From Cladocopium goreaui (lineage: Eukaryota > Sar > Dinophyceae > Suessiales > Symbiodiniaceae): a stretch of 64,000 nt of DNA. The notes beneath the pieces were generated by a model that made no database searches, was not told the origin of the DNA, and was given only the letters and a program-made list of their open reading frames with translations. This document shows positions 1-10,100 of the stretch, piece after piece. Every line of letters starts with the position of its first letter. Position 1 is the first letter of the stretch. The position numbers were made by a program, and so were the translations under genes. The stretch lies in assembly GCA_947184155.2 (NCBI GenBank), contig CAMXCT020002735.1, positions 310,001 to 374,000 on the forward strand, read 5' to 3'.

Positions 1-2828
1 ACCTACATACCTACATACGTACAAACATACAGACATACTTACATACCTAGCTGCATTCCTAAGTGCATTCCTACATACCTACATACCTACATACAAACAT
101 ACATACAGACATACATACTTACATACCTACATACCTACCTACCTGCATACCTACGTACCTACATACCTACATACCTACATACATACAAACATACATTCAT
201 ACTTACATATCCACCTGCATACCTACCTGCATACCTACATACCTACATATCTACAAGCATACATTACAAACATGCATTCATACTTACGTACCTACCTGCA
301 TACCTACCTGCATACCTACATACCTACATACATACAAACATACATTCATACTTACATACCTTCCTGCATACCTGCCTGCATACATACATACATACATACA
401 TACAGACATTCATACTTACATACCTAGCTGCATACCTAGCTGCATACCTACATACCTACATAAATACAAACATACATTCATACTTACATACCTACTTGCA
501 TACCCACATACCTACCTGCATTCAAACATACCTACATACGTACATACCTACCGGCATACCTACCTGCATACCTGCATACCTACATACATACAAACATACA
601 TTCATACTTACATACCGACCTGCATACCTACCTGCATACCTACATAGCTACATACATTCATACAAACATACATACAGACATACATACTTACATACCTACT
701 TACATACCTACGTGCATAGCTGCATACCTACATACCTACATACGTACAAACATACATTCATACTTACATACCTAGCTGCATACCTACATACCTACATACA
801 TACAAACATACACTCATACTTACCTACCTGCATACCTGCATACCTGCATACCTGCATGCCTACATACCTACATACCTACATACATACAAACATACATTCA
901 TACTTACATTCCTACCTGCATACCTACCTGCATACCTACATACCTACGTACATACATACATACATTCATACTTACATACCTACCTGCATACCTACCTGCA
1001 TACCTACATACCTACATACCTACATACATACATTACATACATTACAAACATGCATTCATACTTACGTACCTACCTGCATACCTACATACCTACATACATA
1101 CCTACATACATACAAACATACATTCATACTTACATACCTACCTGCATACCTACCTGCATACCTACATACCTACATACATACAAAACATACATTCATACTT
1201 ACATACCTACCTGCATACCTACCTGCATACCTACATACCTACATACCTACATACATACAAACATACATTCATACTTACATACCTTCCTGCATACCTACCT
1301 GCATACCTACATACCTACCTACATACAAACATACATTCATACTTACTTACCTACCTGCATACCTGCATACCTACATACATACAAACATTTATTCATACTT
1401 ACATACCCACCTGCATACCTACCTGCATACCTACATACCTACATACATACATTCATACTTACATTCCTACCTGCATACCTACCTGCATACCTACATACCT
1501 GCATACCTACATACATACGTTCATACTTACATACCTACCTGCTTACCTACCCGCATACCTACATACCTACATACCTACGTACATACAAACATACATTCAT
1601 ACTTACATACCTTCCTGCATACCTACCTGCATACCTACATACCTACATACAAACATACGTTCATACTTACATACCTACCTGCATACCTACATACCTACAT
1701 ACCTACGTACATACAAACAAACATTCATACTTACATACCTACCTGCATACCTCCTGCATACCTACATCCCTAATTACATACAAACATACATTCATACTTA
1801 CATACCTACCTGCATGCCTACCTGCATACCTACCTGCATACCTACATACATACAAACATACATTCATACTTACATACCTACGTGCATACCTACATACCTA
1901 CATACCTACATACATACAAACATACATTCATACTTACATACCTTCCTGCGTACCTACCTTCATACCTACATACCTACATACAGACAAACATACGTTCATA
2001 CTTACATACCTACCTGCATACCTACCCGCATACCTACATACCTACATACCTACGTACATACAAACAAACATTCATACTTACATACCTTCCTGCATACCTA
2101 CCTGCATACCTACATACCTACATACCTACATACATACGAACATACATTCATACTTACATACATTCCTGCATACCTACATACCTACATACCTACGTACATA
2201 CAAACAAACATTCATACTTACATACCTACCTTACCTACCTGCATACCTCCTGCATACCTACATACCTACATACCTACATACATACCTACATGCATACAAA
2301 CATACATTCGTACTTACATACCTACCTGCATACCTACCTGCATACCTACATACCTACATACATACAAAACATACATTCATACTTACATACCTACCTGCAT
2401 ACCTACATACCTACATACCTACATACATACGAACATACATTCATACTTACATACCTTCCTGCATGCCTACCTGCATACCTACATACCTACATACATACAA
2501 ACATACGTTCATACTTACATACCTACCTGCATACCTACCTGCATACCTACATACCTACGTACATACGAACAAACATTCATACTTACATACCTACCTTACC
2601 TACCTGCATACCTCCTGCATACCTACATACCTACATACCTACATACATACCTACATGCATACAAACATACATTCGTACTTACATACCTACCTGCATACCT
2701 ACCTGCATACCTACACCTACCTGCATACCTACCTGCATACCTACCATACGCATACCTACATACATACATACAAACATACGTACCTACCTACCTACCTGCA
2801 TACCTACCTGCATACCTACCTGCATACG
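1..2828. repeat. CATA/CCTA tetranucleotide satellite with higher-order structure
   Basis: The stretch is almost entirely 4-bp units of the types TACA, TACC, TGCA and CATA, with occasional single-base indels that shift the register. A longer unit is superimposed: the string AAACATACATTCATACTTAC recurs at irregular spacings of about 70-145 bp, followed by CTACCTGCATAC steps. It begins before the window. Long open frames in all three plus-strand frames (up to 611 codons, rich in Tyr-Leu-His-Thr and Ile-Pro-Thr) arise only because the unit lacks stop codons. Confidence 0.97.
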
Positions 2829-2942
2829 AGTACATACATATACCTACAGTTTACCACTCACCTACAACATGTCACGACTGGGTAATCTCCAAGATATCCG
2901 GAGAAACCCATCCATCCCAACTGCTGATCAGCACGGCTCCAG

Positions 2943-3017
2943 GAAACATGCCCTGCCTTCTCCATTGGGACGGCTGGCTACAATGGTAGCGGCTATCGAG
3001 AGGTTCAAGCGATGAAG
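2943..3017 (+). CDS. candidate internal exon, SHIPPO-like fragment
   Basis: A 75-nt phase 0/0 exon is proposed between an acceptor (GGCTCCAG before G) and a donor (AAG before GTGCCGGG). It reads as 25 residues containing PAFSIGTAGYNGSGY. The P-x-[FY]-S-[IF]-G core is the signature of SHIPPO (ODF3-like) repeats of flagellar and cytoskeletal proteins, and the exon candidate at 22540-22671 carries a similar PKYSFA. An overlapping frame from an ATG at 2869 to a TGA at 3013-3015 encodes 48 residues beginning MSRLGNLQDIRR and is a competing reading. It lies directly after the satellite, and the intron that follows is pyrimidine-rich. The function is inferred from one short motif only. Confidence 0.35.
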
Positions 3018-4460
3018 GTGCCGGGAATTGGGATTTTTCACCAAGAAAAACGTGGATTTAACCATCAAACATGTGTATTGAAATAGCAAAATCAGATTGA
3101 ATCAACAAACATGGATTTTTTCTAGCAGAAAAACTGATGCAGCCAGCAAACAATGGGATAAACACAATTACCCTGCTGTAAACTAACAAAGGTATTGAAA
3201 AAAAACATGTGTAGTTCATTTTCGTAGCGAAACCACCGGGGTTCCATATCTATGTTAGTATAACCGAACTTGGACTCCAATCGCGGTTTTCACTAAGAAA
3301 AATCGGGAGGACTTTATGGATCTGGTGATCGAAGGGTTTCCTACCGTATTTTGGTCCTTAAAAGGAATCAAAATGATAGGCTCCAAAAATGAATGTTTGA
3401 AAACTAAAAGTGTTCTTGCCAAGGTCCAGAAAGGTAACTACCCGATTTACACAGATTGCCGCAACCAAATCTCAAGTATATCCTATCTATCCCCGTAAAA
3501 TGGTTGATTTGTTGCCTTCCCCGATTTTGCTTTGCTCAAGTATACAAATAGAACGGCACGAGGTGGGTGGCGGAAGTTTCCAGCAGTACGGAATGTTGCA
3601 CTCAGGCTTGAAAGAGAAGTTTTGCCCGTAGGAGCTGGAGTGAAGCCTCACATCTTCTCAACTCTGTTCTGTGAATTCGTCATCATTTTGCTTCACTCCT
3701 TTTTAACCATGGCCACCGCTTCTCGGCTCTTCGCAGCTCCTCTCAGGTCTCAGTTCTACTCAATTATTCTCACAACTTTTCGCAACTGTTCTTAAGGATT
3801 CTCACCTCTGCGAACATCTTCTCAACTCGTTTTAACTGTGCTCAATCTTTGTGAGCTCGACTCTTTTGACCTCTTCCCACCTCTTCTCAACTCTTCTCGC
3901 CACTTCTCACCTCTTCTCAACTCTTGTCGACGATGTTCACCTCTGCCTCTATACGTCTACCTCTACTGCTACCTATACTTCTACCTCACCCTACACTACT
4001 CTATTCTACTCTACTCAACTCAATTAGAATCATGCTCTACTCGACTCGACTCTAGTCTAGTCTACTCTCTACTCTACTCGACCTCTGCTCTACTCTACCG
4101 TACTCTGCTCTACCTTTACTCCTTTCTGTTCTACTCTATGCAACCTCTACTGTACCCTACTCTACGCTACTTCAGGAACATGCCAACTGGACTCAATGAT
4201 ATCTGGGGTAATGCTAATGTTCACTTTCCGCAACTCGGAGTTTCTCTGTGAAACTTCCTCTGAAAAGATGGTGTCTTCCCTACTTATCCTACTTGCTATG
4301 TCTTCCCAATCCCATCCCCCCACTGGAAGGCTTTTGGGTGGTAAATTCCCCGGCAGTCCCAGCTATTTTCCCAGCATTTTCACTAAGTTGCAGCACTTTT
4401 TCCCACCATGTTCACCAATTTCCTACCATTTTCCCACCGTTCCCAATGATTTTCCCGCAG
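3018..4460. other. non-coding stretch with pyrimidine-rich tract
   Basis: No convincing gene is seen. From about 3640 to 4170 the plus strand is dominated by CTC, TCT and CTAC words such as CTCTTCTCAACT. This looks like a long polypyrimidine region ahead of the acceptor at 4459-4460, which would suit the 3' part of an intron on the plus strand. Confidence 0.5.
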
Positions 4461-4610
4461 GTTTTTGTGTCTCGGAAGTTGACGCATCGTGTGCAGCAAG
4501 GTCGAACTGCACCCGGCACCTTGGATACCACGGAGGATCTAGGCATCGTTGTGGTAGCGTTAGCCTCGAAAAATGGTGGTTTGAAACAACAATTTCATGG
4601 GAATTCATAG
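4461..4610 (+). CDS. candidate exon, possibly terminal, unknown product
   Basis: An acceptor-like TTTTCCCGCAG is followed by an open frame of 49 codons ending in TAG at 4608-4610. It starts VFVSRKLTHRVQQGRTAPG and continues through TLDTTEDLGIVVVALAS. The composition is protein-like, with balanced charged and hydrophobic residues, unlike the surrounding repeats. Inside it, GTGGTAGC near 4549 could be a donor, in which case the exon is internal and shorter. The acceptor phase (0) matches the end of the candidate exon at 2943-3017. I do not recognise the family. Confidence 0.4.
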   Translation, partial: VFVSRKLTHRVQQGRTAPGTLDTTEDLGIVVVALASKNGGLKQQFHGNS

Positions 4611-4687
4611 TTGATATAGCTGATTTATGACGGTTTATGTTAGCAAATTTGGATCACACAATTCTAATTTTACTAGGGTTTGTGGTA

Positions 4688-5670
4688 GATATATCATCCC
4701 CACCCCCTTAACCTAGCTTTTTGGGAGGGGACCCTACTATATGTAACTTACATTTTTCGGGGTGTTTTTAGGGGGGGTAAATTGTAACTTAAAATCTCTA
4801 AGGTACCAGAAATTCAGGTTTTGGAAGGGTGAAAAATGTAAGTTCTGACCCCCCTAGGTATGGTCCTGGTCAAAGCAATTTCAAGGTATTCCCCAGGAAT
4901 GCACCACACACGTAGTGATCTATGGAAATGGGGGGGGCGGAGAAAATGTAACTTACATTTTTTCCTCCCCCCCCCTTTTGGGGGTACCACTATATGCTAT
5001 GATATAATATGATATAATATGATTTAATATGATATAATATGATATAATATGATATAATATGATATAATATGATATAATATGATGTAATATGATATAATAT
5101 GATTTAATATGATTTAATATGATATAATATGATATGATATAATATGATATAATATGATATATGATATAATATGATTTAATATGATATAATATGATATAAT
5201 ATGATATAGTATGATATAATATGATATAATATGATATAATATGATATAGTATGATATAATATGATATAATATGATATAATATGATATAATATGATATAAT
5301 ATGATATAGTATGATATATTACATTAACATACATTAACCTAGGATAACCTAGGCACACCAGTATTATCCAGTATTCTTGGCTTCAATAGCTGGTTGTGAT
5401 TTGAGGGGGAACACTGGCTGCTGGCTGCATATTACATTTTTGGTTCCAAGGATTCCCTGGGAATTCTGGTATTATATGGGTTTTGATGGTTTTTTTCTAG
5501 GTTGTACATTCAGAGGGACCTACCCTAAATGTAAGCTACATTTTTGAAGGTGCTGATTGTATGGGTTTTTCACAAAATGTAAGTTACATTTTCGAAGGTT
5601 TTACCTACCCTAAATGTAAGTTACATTTTGGGGAGGTCCCCCCCTGCTAAAAGGGTAGGGATGATATATC
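4688..5670. mobile_element. foldback/MITE-like element with terminal inverted repeats
   Basis: The left end GATATATCATCCCCACC (4688-4704) is matched, inverted and with one change, by the right end at about 5653-5670. Inward of the ends both sides carry a run of C or G, then copies of a near-palindrome AAATGTAAGTTACATTT. This motif, or a close variant, is seen near 4741, 4781, 4835, 4948, 5527, 5575 and 5611. The centre is a 10-bp satellite. No ORF for a transposase is present, so the element would be non-autonomous. No clear target-site duplication was found. Confidence 0.7.
4996..5318. repeat. 10-bp satellite (GATATAATAT)n
   Basis: About 32 tandem copies of GATATAATAT, with scattered variants such as GATTTAATAT, GATGTAATAT and GATATAGTAT and one short slip near 5130-5165. 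It lies inside the TIR element. The frames open on the minus strand here are repeat artefacts. Confidence 0.95.
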
Positions 5671-5893
5671 GAACTAGTGTTTTAAACCAACAAACATAAG
5701 TGAGGGGCAGCACCCAGTGTGGTTGGGACGGAGCGGTTCGGAACTATATGTCCTTTGAAATAGGGAACCAAGAGCTACGAATTCAGTGTGCCAACCACAT
5801 GATAGTCTACTCACCATTTTCAACAGGAAGTATACAATTACATAATATATATATATATAATTATAATTAATTATATATATATATTATACATAC
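5671..5893. other. short intergenic or intronic stretch left of the copia element
   Basis: No gene is seen. An AT-rich run of TA dinucleotides (about 5846-5886) lies immediately upstream of the 5' LTR and was presumably part of the target site. Confidence 0.5.
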
Positions 5894-5897
5894 ATTG
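5894..5897. repeat. target-site duplication ATTG, left copy
   Basis: ATTG lies immediately before the TGTC start of the left LTR and is repeated at 15709-15712 after the CA end of the right LTR. Copia elements usually make 5-bp duplications. Here only four bases match (a fifth would pair C with A). Confidence 0.75.
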
Positions 5898-6051
5898 TGT
5901 CAATTTGTGGTATGTGATACTCCATGTAAAGGCCAGGTTGTCACATGTAGTGTCTGCTGCCATTTCGGCTATCAGGGCCCTTGAGCTACATCGCTATCGC
6001 TACTAGCAAAAAGAGCCGCGTTGGACTGCACGATACCGTTGCCAATTCACA
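5898..6051 (+). repeat. 5' LTR of copia element
   Basis: A 154-bp repeat starting TGTCAATTTGTGG and ending CCAATTCACA, identical to 15555-15708. It would carry promoter and polyadenylation functions for the element, although no canonical TATA box is evident inside it. Confidence 0.96.
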
Positions 6052-6052
6052 T

Positions 6053-6070
6053 TGGTAGCGGAGCAGGTGA
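6053..6070 (+). other. primer-binding site, initiator-tRNA-Met type
   Basis: One base after the LTR, TGGTAGCGGAGCAGG begins. It would pair with a tRNA 3' end reading CCTGCTCCGCTACCA. The TGGTA start and position are typical of copia elements primed by initiator tRNA-Met. The exact tRNA is inferred, because none is present in the window. Confidence 0.75.
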
Positions 6071-6236
6071 CGACCTGTCTCCGGGTACGTGTCAGATCCA
6101 GGGATTGAAAATAGTAGAAGTTTGAATCGGATTTGTTCTTGGAACTTTTTCTGCCGAAATTGTCTGATCCCTGTGGGACAGACCTGCAATTGGCTGACCT
6201 TGGGTATAGGCAGTCCATCGCAAAGGAATCGTAGAA

Positions 6237-7199
6237 ATGTCAGTAGCTGGACTTAGGTTTGGTTCTGACCGATCCACTGTGCCCCTAGAGACCAAGAGTG
6301 GATCATACATATACCATGGGGATGCAGCACATCATCATGATTGGGAATTCCGGACCCTTTTGCGAATAAAGCTGTTTGATTCAAAGAAAGATGTAGAATC
6401 CTCCCCAACCGGAAGGAGTGCCGAGCCCGTTGGGCCGGACTCTGAAGCTGATGCTGGGATTTCACCCCATCCGCGCCCAGGCCGGCCAGATGACGAAGCC
6501 GGAGCCTCTGCCAGTCGAAGCCCTAAAGGGGATGACACGGGTCGAGATCGTAGTGTCTTAGTCAACAAGGTCGTAGAAGGTCTTCGAGGTGATGCCTTTC
6601 TCATTGCCAGAGATCTCGGTTTGGAGACTCTGTCCCAAGAGGAAGGTCTTGAACGATTGGTTGAACGAATCAAGGCCCATGTTTTTCCCAGAGCTCAAGA
6701 AGAAGCCAAAGAACTCTTCAGAGCAGGGCAGAAAGCAGGTGGAGTTTTGTCCCGACAACCCCAAGAACCCATGCTGAGTTATACTCAACGCAGACGCAGA
6801 TGGTGGAGAGTGTTGACCGAGCTTGATCCTTCCATGGCACTTTCAGATGGACTCCGTATGGAGCTCATGCTTGAACTGTCAGGTCTGAGCCGGCAAGAGG
6901 TACTGGTCGTAAAAGCATGTGCCACCACCAAGGACTTTGAAGGAGTTGCTAAGGTGTTGGTTGATCAGTATTCAGGAATCCATTTGAGGGAAGGATCCAA
7001 GTCTTGGGTTGGACGTTCATCTACCCCACAACAGTATGGGAAGTCTGGTAAGGGATATGGAAGTTCCAAAGGACCCCAAAGTGGTAAAGGTTCCTACAAG
7101 ACAGCCTACAATGCCTATCCCGATGAGGAAGGCTATGGTTATGGTGTGACTATGATGAATACCAAGAGGAATACTATGAAGAGGATGCACCATACGTAG
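6237..7199 (+). CDS. gag: copia Gag
   Basis: This 320-codon ORF lies 185 nt after the LTR and begins at the first ATG in its frame, MSVAGLRFGSD. It encodes the structural protein that would form the virus-like particle around the element RNA. Residues about 27-47 contain YHGDAAHHHDWEFRTLLRIK, matching my recollection of a conserved Y-x-G-D...W-E-F-R-T block at the start of dinoflagellate copia Gag. A helical middle (about 95-245) follows, with the basic stretch YTQRRRRWWRVLTELDPS. The C-terminus turns Gly/Ser/Lys-rich. There is no zinc knuckle in this ORF; it lies in the pol frame. The ORF stops at TAG 7197-7199, while the overlapping pol frame is open from 7127, so Gag-Pol would require a -1 shift, or the frame is broken by an indel. 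Confidence 0.9.
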   Translation: MSVAGLRFGSDRSTVPLETKSGSYIYHGDAAHHHDWEFRTLLRIKLFDSKKDVESSPTGRSAEPVGPDSEADAGISPHPRPGRPDDEAGASASRSPKGDDTGRDRSVLVNKVVEGLRGDAFLIARDLGLETLSQEEGLERLVERIKAHVFPRAQEEAKELFRAGQKAGGVLSRQPQEPMLSYTQRRRRWWRVLTELDPSMALSDGLRMELMLELSGLSRQEVLVVKACATTKDFEGVAKVLVDQYSGIHLREGSKSWVGRSSTPQQYGKSGKGYGSSKGPQSGKGSYKTAYNAYPDEEGYGYGVTMMNTKRNTMKRMHHT

Positions 7200-10100
7200 G
7201 TCTGCTTGGTGGGATCGAGGAACATCCAGAACAATCAAGTCCAAATGTTGACAATCCCTATGAAGCCTTTGACTTTCACGACGAAGTTGATGAGTATGAA
7301 GCCACTGCCCTGAATGCACTAGTGGATGTAGGAGATGAACCAACTGAAGATGACAAGAGCCTTGGGGAAGCTCTCCAACTCCAACTAGCTGCATTCGCAG
7401 CCTTCGGACGTGTGAAAGGAAAGGGTAAAGGTAAACCCAAAGGAAAAGGGAAAATCATCAGGTCCAACTTGTCCATCGAACAGCGCAGGAAGCGCCTTTC
7501 CGAGATTAAGGCCAAGTCGAAATGCCTTCGCTGCGGCGCCTACGGGCACTGGGCAGGTGACCCCATTTGTAAATTCCCAGGTGCAAAGGGGAATGCTAAT
7601 GCCAAGGATTCAAAACCCCCATCGAATCCTCCTAGGCCAACAGCGCACTTTGCAGACTTCTCGGAATCTTCATCAGATGAGGGAGTTTTCTTGAGTGCAT
7701 CATCACCCAAAACACCAGTTGCAAACATGGCCATCAAGAGTGCAGCTGCCCTTTCAAAGGCACCCAGTTTGGGACCTTCCACAACTCCGGTAGGACGAAA
7801 TGACCCGTCAAAACCTATTGGGAGTAACGCGAAGTTCAAGTTTGGCCAGTTTAAGGGGAAGACGTTTTGGGAGATCTTGCATGATCATCCTGACTACTTT
7901 GCATGGACACAGAAGAACGCCAAGAGTCCAGGAGCCTCAGAGTATGCCGAGTGGGTGAACCAAAACTTTGAGTATCGGGGGAACATAGTGTATCGCAGAA
8001 GTAGTTTGGAGCCACCACCACCTCTTCCAAAGCAACACACACGTTTGAGGAAGCCACCGAATCCACCAAAGGAGAAGTGTGCCAATTGCACCCAATTCAC
8101 TCGTCAGGGGAGTACGGGTTACACCATCAAGGAGACATGTCTGGTTTGTGGCCATTCAACTACTACCAGGAGAGAACTACTCCCCCAATATCCTTATGAC
8201 CAGTGTCCACATGAAGACAAGGATTTTCGTGGTTCTTCAAGGTCTGTTCGCCGAACCTTCTGTAAGCAGTGTTGCACGTATCTGGATGAGACTCCGATGG
8301 AGCTCCAAAGGACCCGAAAAGCAGTCTCCACCAAAGTCTTGGAAGCACCCCTGGAAAGAGTTTCCATCATTGAACAACTGGTTGATGATTCCAAAGATGC
8401 GACCTTTAGCCCCGACATGCTGGACATGATCCTCAATGATTTTGCCACCTTAGTTGCCACCAGTTCTGAATCTGAGGCCATCACTTCGACCAAGCTGCAT
8501 GAACTTCTCCACCAATCCATCGCCAATGCAGAAGGAGACAGCAGTTTTACCATGGTTGGTGATGTGGAAAACCCTGGGGAAGATTTTGCAGGTCTCGGAG
8601 TGTGTTTTCATGGGGACGAGCCAGATGTAGAGATGTCTGATGGCTTGGTGCATGTGTTCCAAGAGACCCGTGACATGTACGACATGAGTGATCCCAATAT
8701 CTATGTCGTGTTGGATGAGGGGTGTAACTCAACTTGTCACTCCAAACATTGGGCTGAGGTAGTAACTGCCAAGCTGAAGAACTTGGGATACCAGTTTCCA
8801 TTCAATGACACCAAGGGGAAAACCTTCTCTGGATTGGGGACCGGGGGAACCTCGACCGAGGGATCCCGTACATTGCCTTTCAGCCTGAATTTCATGGACA
8901 GCAAGTGTACACCCATTCATGGGGTACTTGAGACGCACCAACTTAGCTCCGGGACATCACCACTCTTGCTGTCACTGCATGCTCAAGCCCATCTTGGACT
9001 TGTCAAGGACTTGAAGAATGGAACAGTATCCATTGATGGTAATCAGTTGCCAGTTTTCAGATGTTCTCATACAGGTTTGATGATGTTAGCAATCACCCCA
9101 AATCAAATTGATCCGACAGGAAAAACGTCCAATCACATTTCACAACAGATTCCAAAGTGCCACAGAAAGTTTCGAACTGCCTTTGCCGCCCTATCCGACG
9201 AGCCTGGTTCGCCGTCGGCCAGCGAGATGTTGAGGTCTCCAAGTGGCTACAGCTCGTCAAGCGCAGATCACATCGAAGGTGCCGTGAACAACTGCCTGAG
9301 GGGACTGGACAGATCCCGATGCCTTGTGGTCACTTCAGGTGCTCGTTGGACAGGTCGACAGCCAAGCTTCCCTGGTGCTAAGGTTCTTCAGATTGACTGC
9401 AGGCATTTCCATGATCCTGACAGCGACAGATCGATCCGAGGTTGCACTGGACGACATCCTAGCATTATCCGAGGAGTTGCACTTCATGAGGCAATGAATG
9501 ACCTCGTTGAGCAGGTGACAGATTTCTTGAGGGCTAACCCGAATGGGAAGCTCGTGATCCACTTGTACTGCACCAGTGGTCGTCATCGCAGTGTTGGATT
9601 AGCAGCTTTGATCTACTACTTCTTGGACGTGACTGATTGGAGGAAGCCTTTGCTGATCCATTATCACAGCCCGGAGTGGCGTGAGATGACTTGTGGAGGT
9701 CATTGCAGTCTTTGTGCAACAGCCGACACCAGAGAGCTTGGAAACTTGATGAACAGGCATCTTCCTGACGTGCGTGTTGTGGATGTGGATGAACCTGATA
9801 GGTCATCAGGAGTTGCTAGGCCGCCTGAGCCTGTTAGGCCACCGGCACCAGGGCCTACTACAACGGCGACGAGATCTATCCCCACGTTGACACCATCCAG
9901 GACTGTGCCAGTTCCAGTCCGTGCTCCTATGACACCATCCTTTGGAGGTACATCGACGAGAACGCCTTTGACACCCAGGTATGTTCCAGCATATCCACCT
10001 CCAAGCCGTAGTGCTGGAGACTCATCTCGTGGAGGAGCACATCACGAAGGAGACGAACGAGGCCGTGATTATGGAGGACAAGACCGAGACTTAGCAGTAC

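Noticed and set aside
63..2989. Open frames of 194-611 codons on the plus strand
   Set aside because: They are translations of the tetranucleotide satellite in different frames, with no sequence complexity beyond the repeat. Only the stretch after 2828 is treated as possibly coding.
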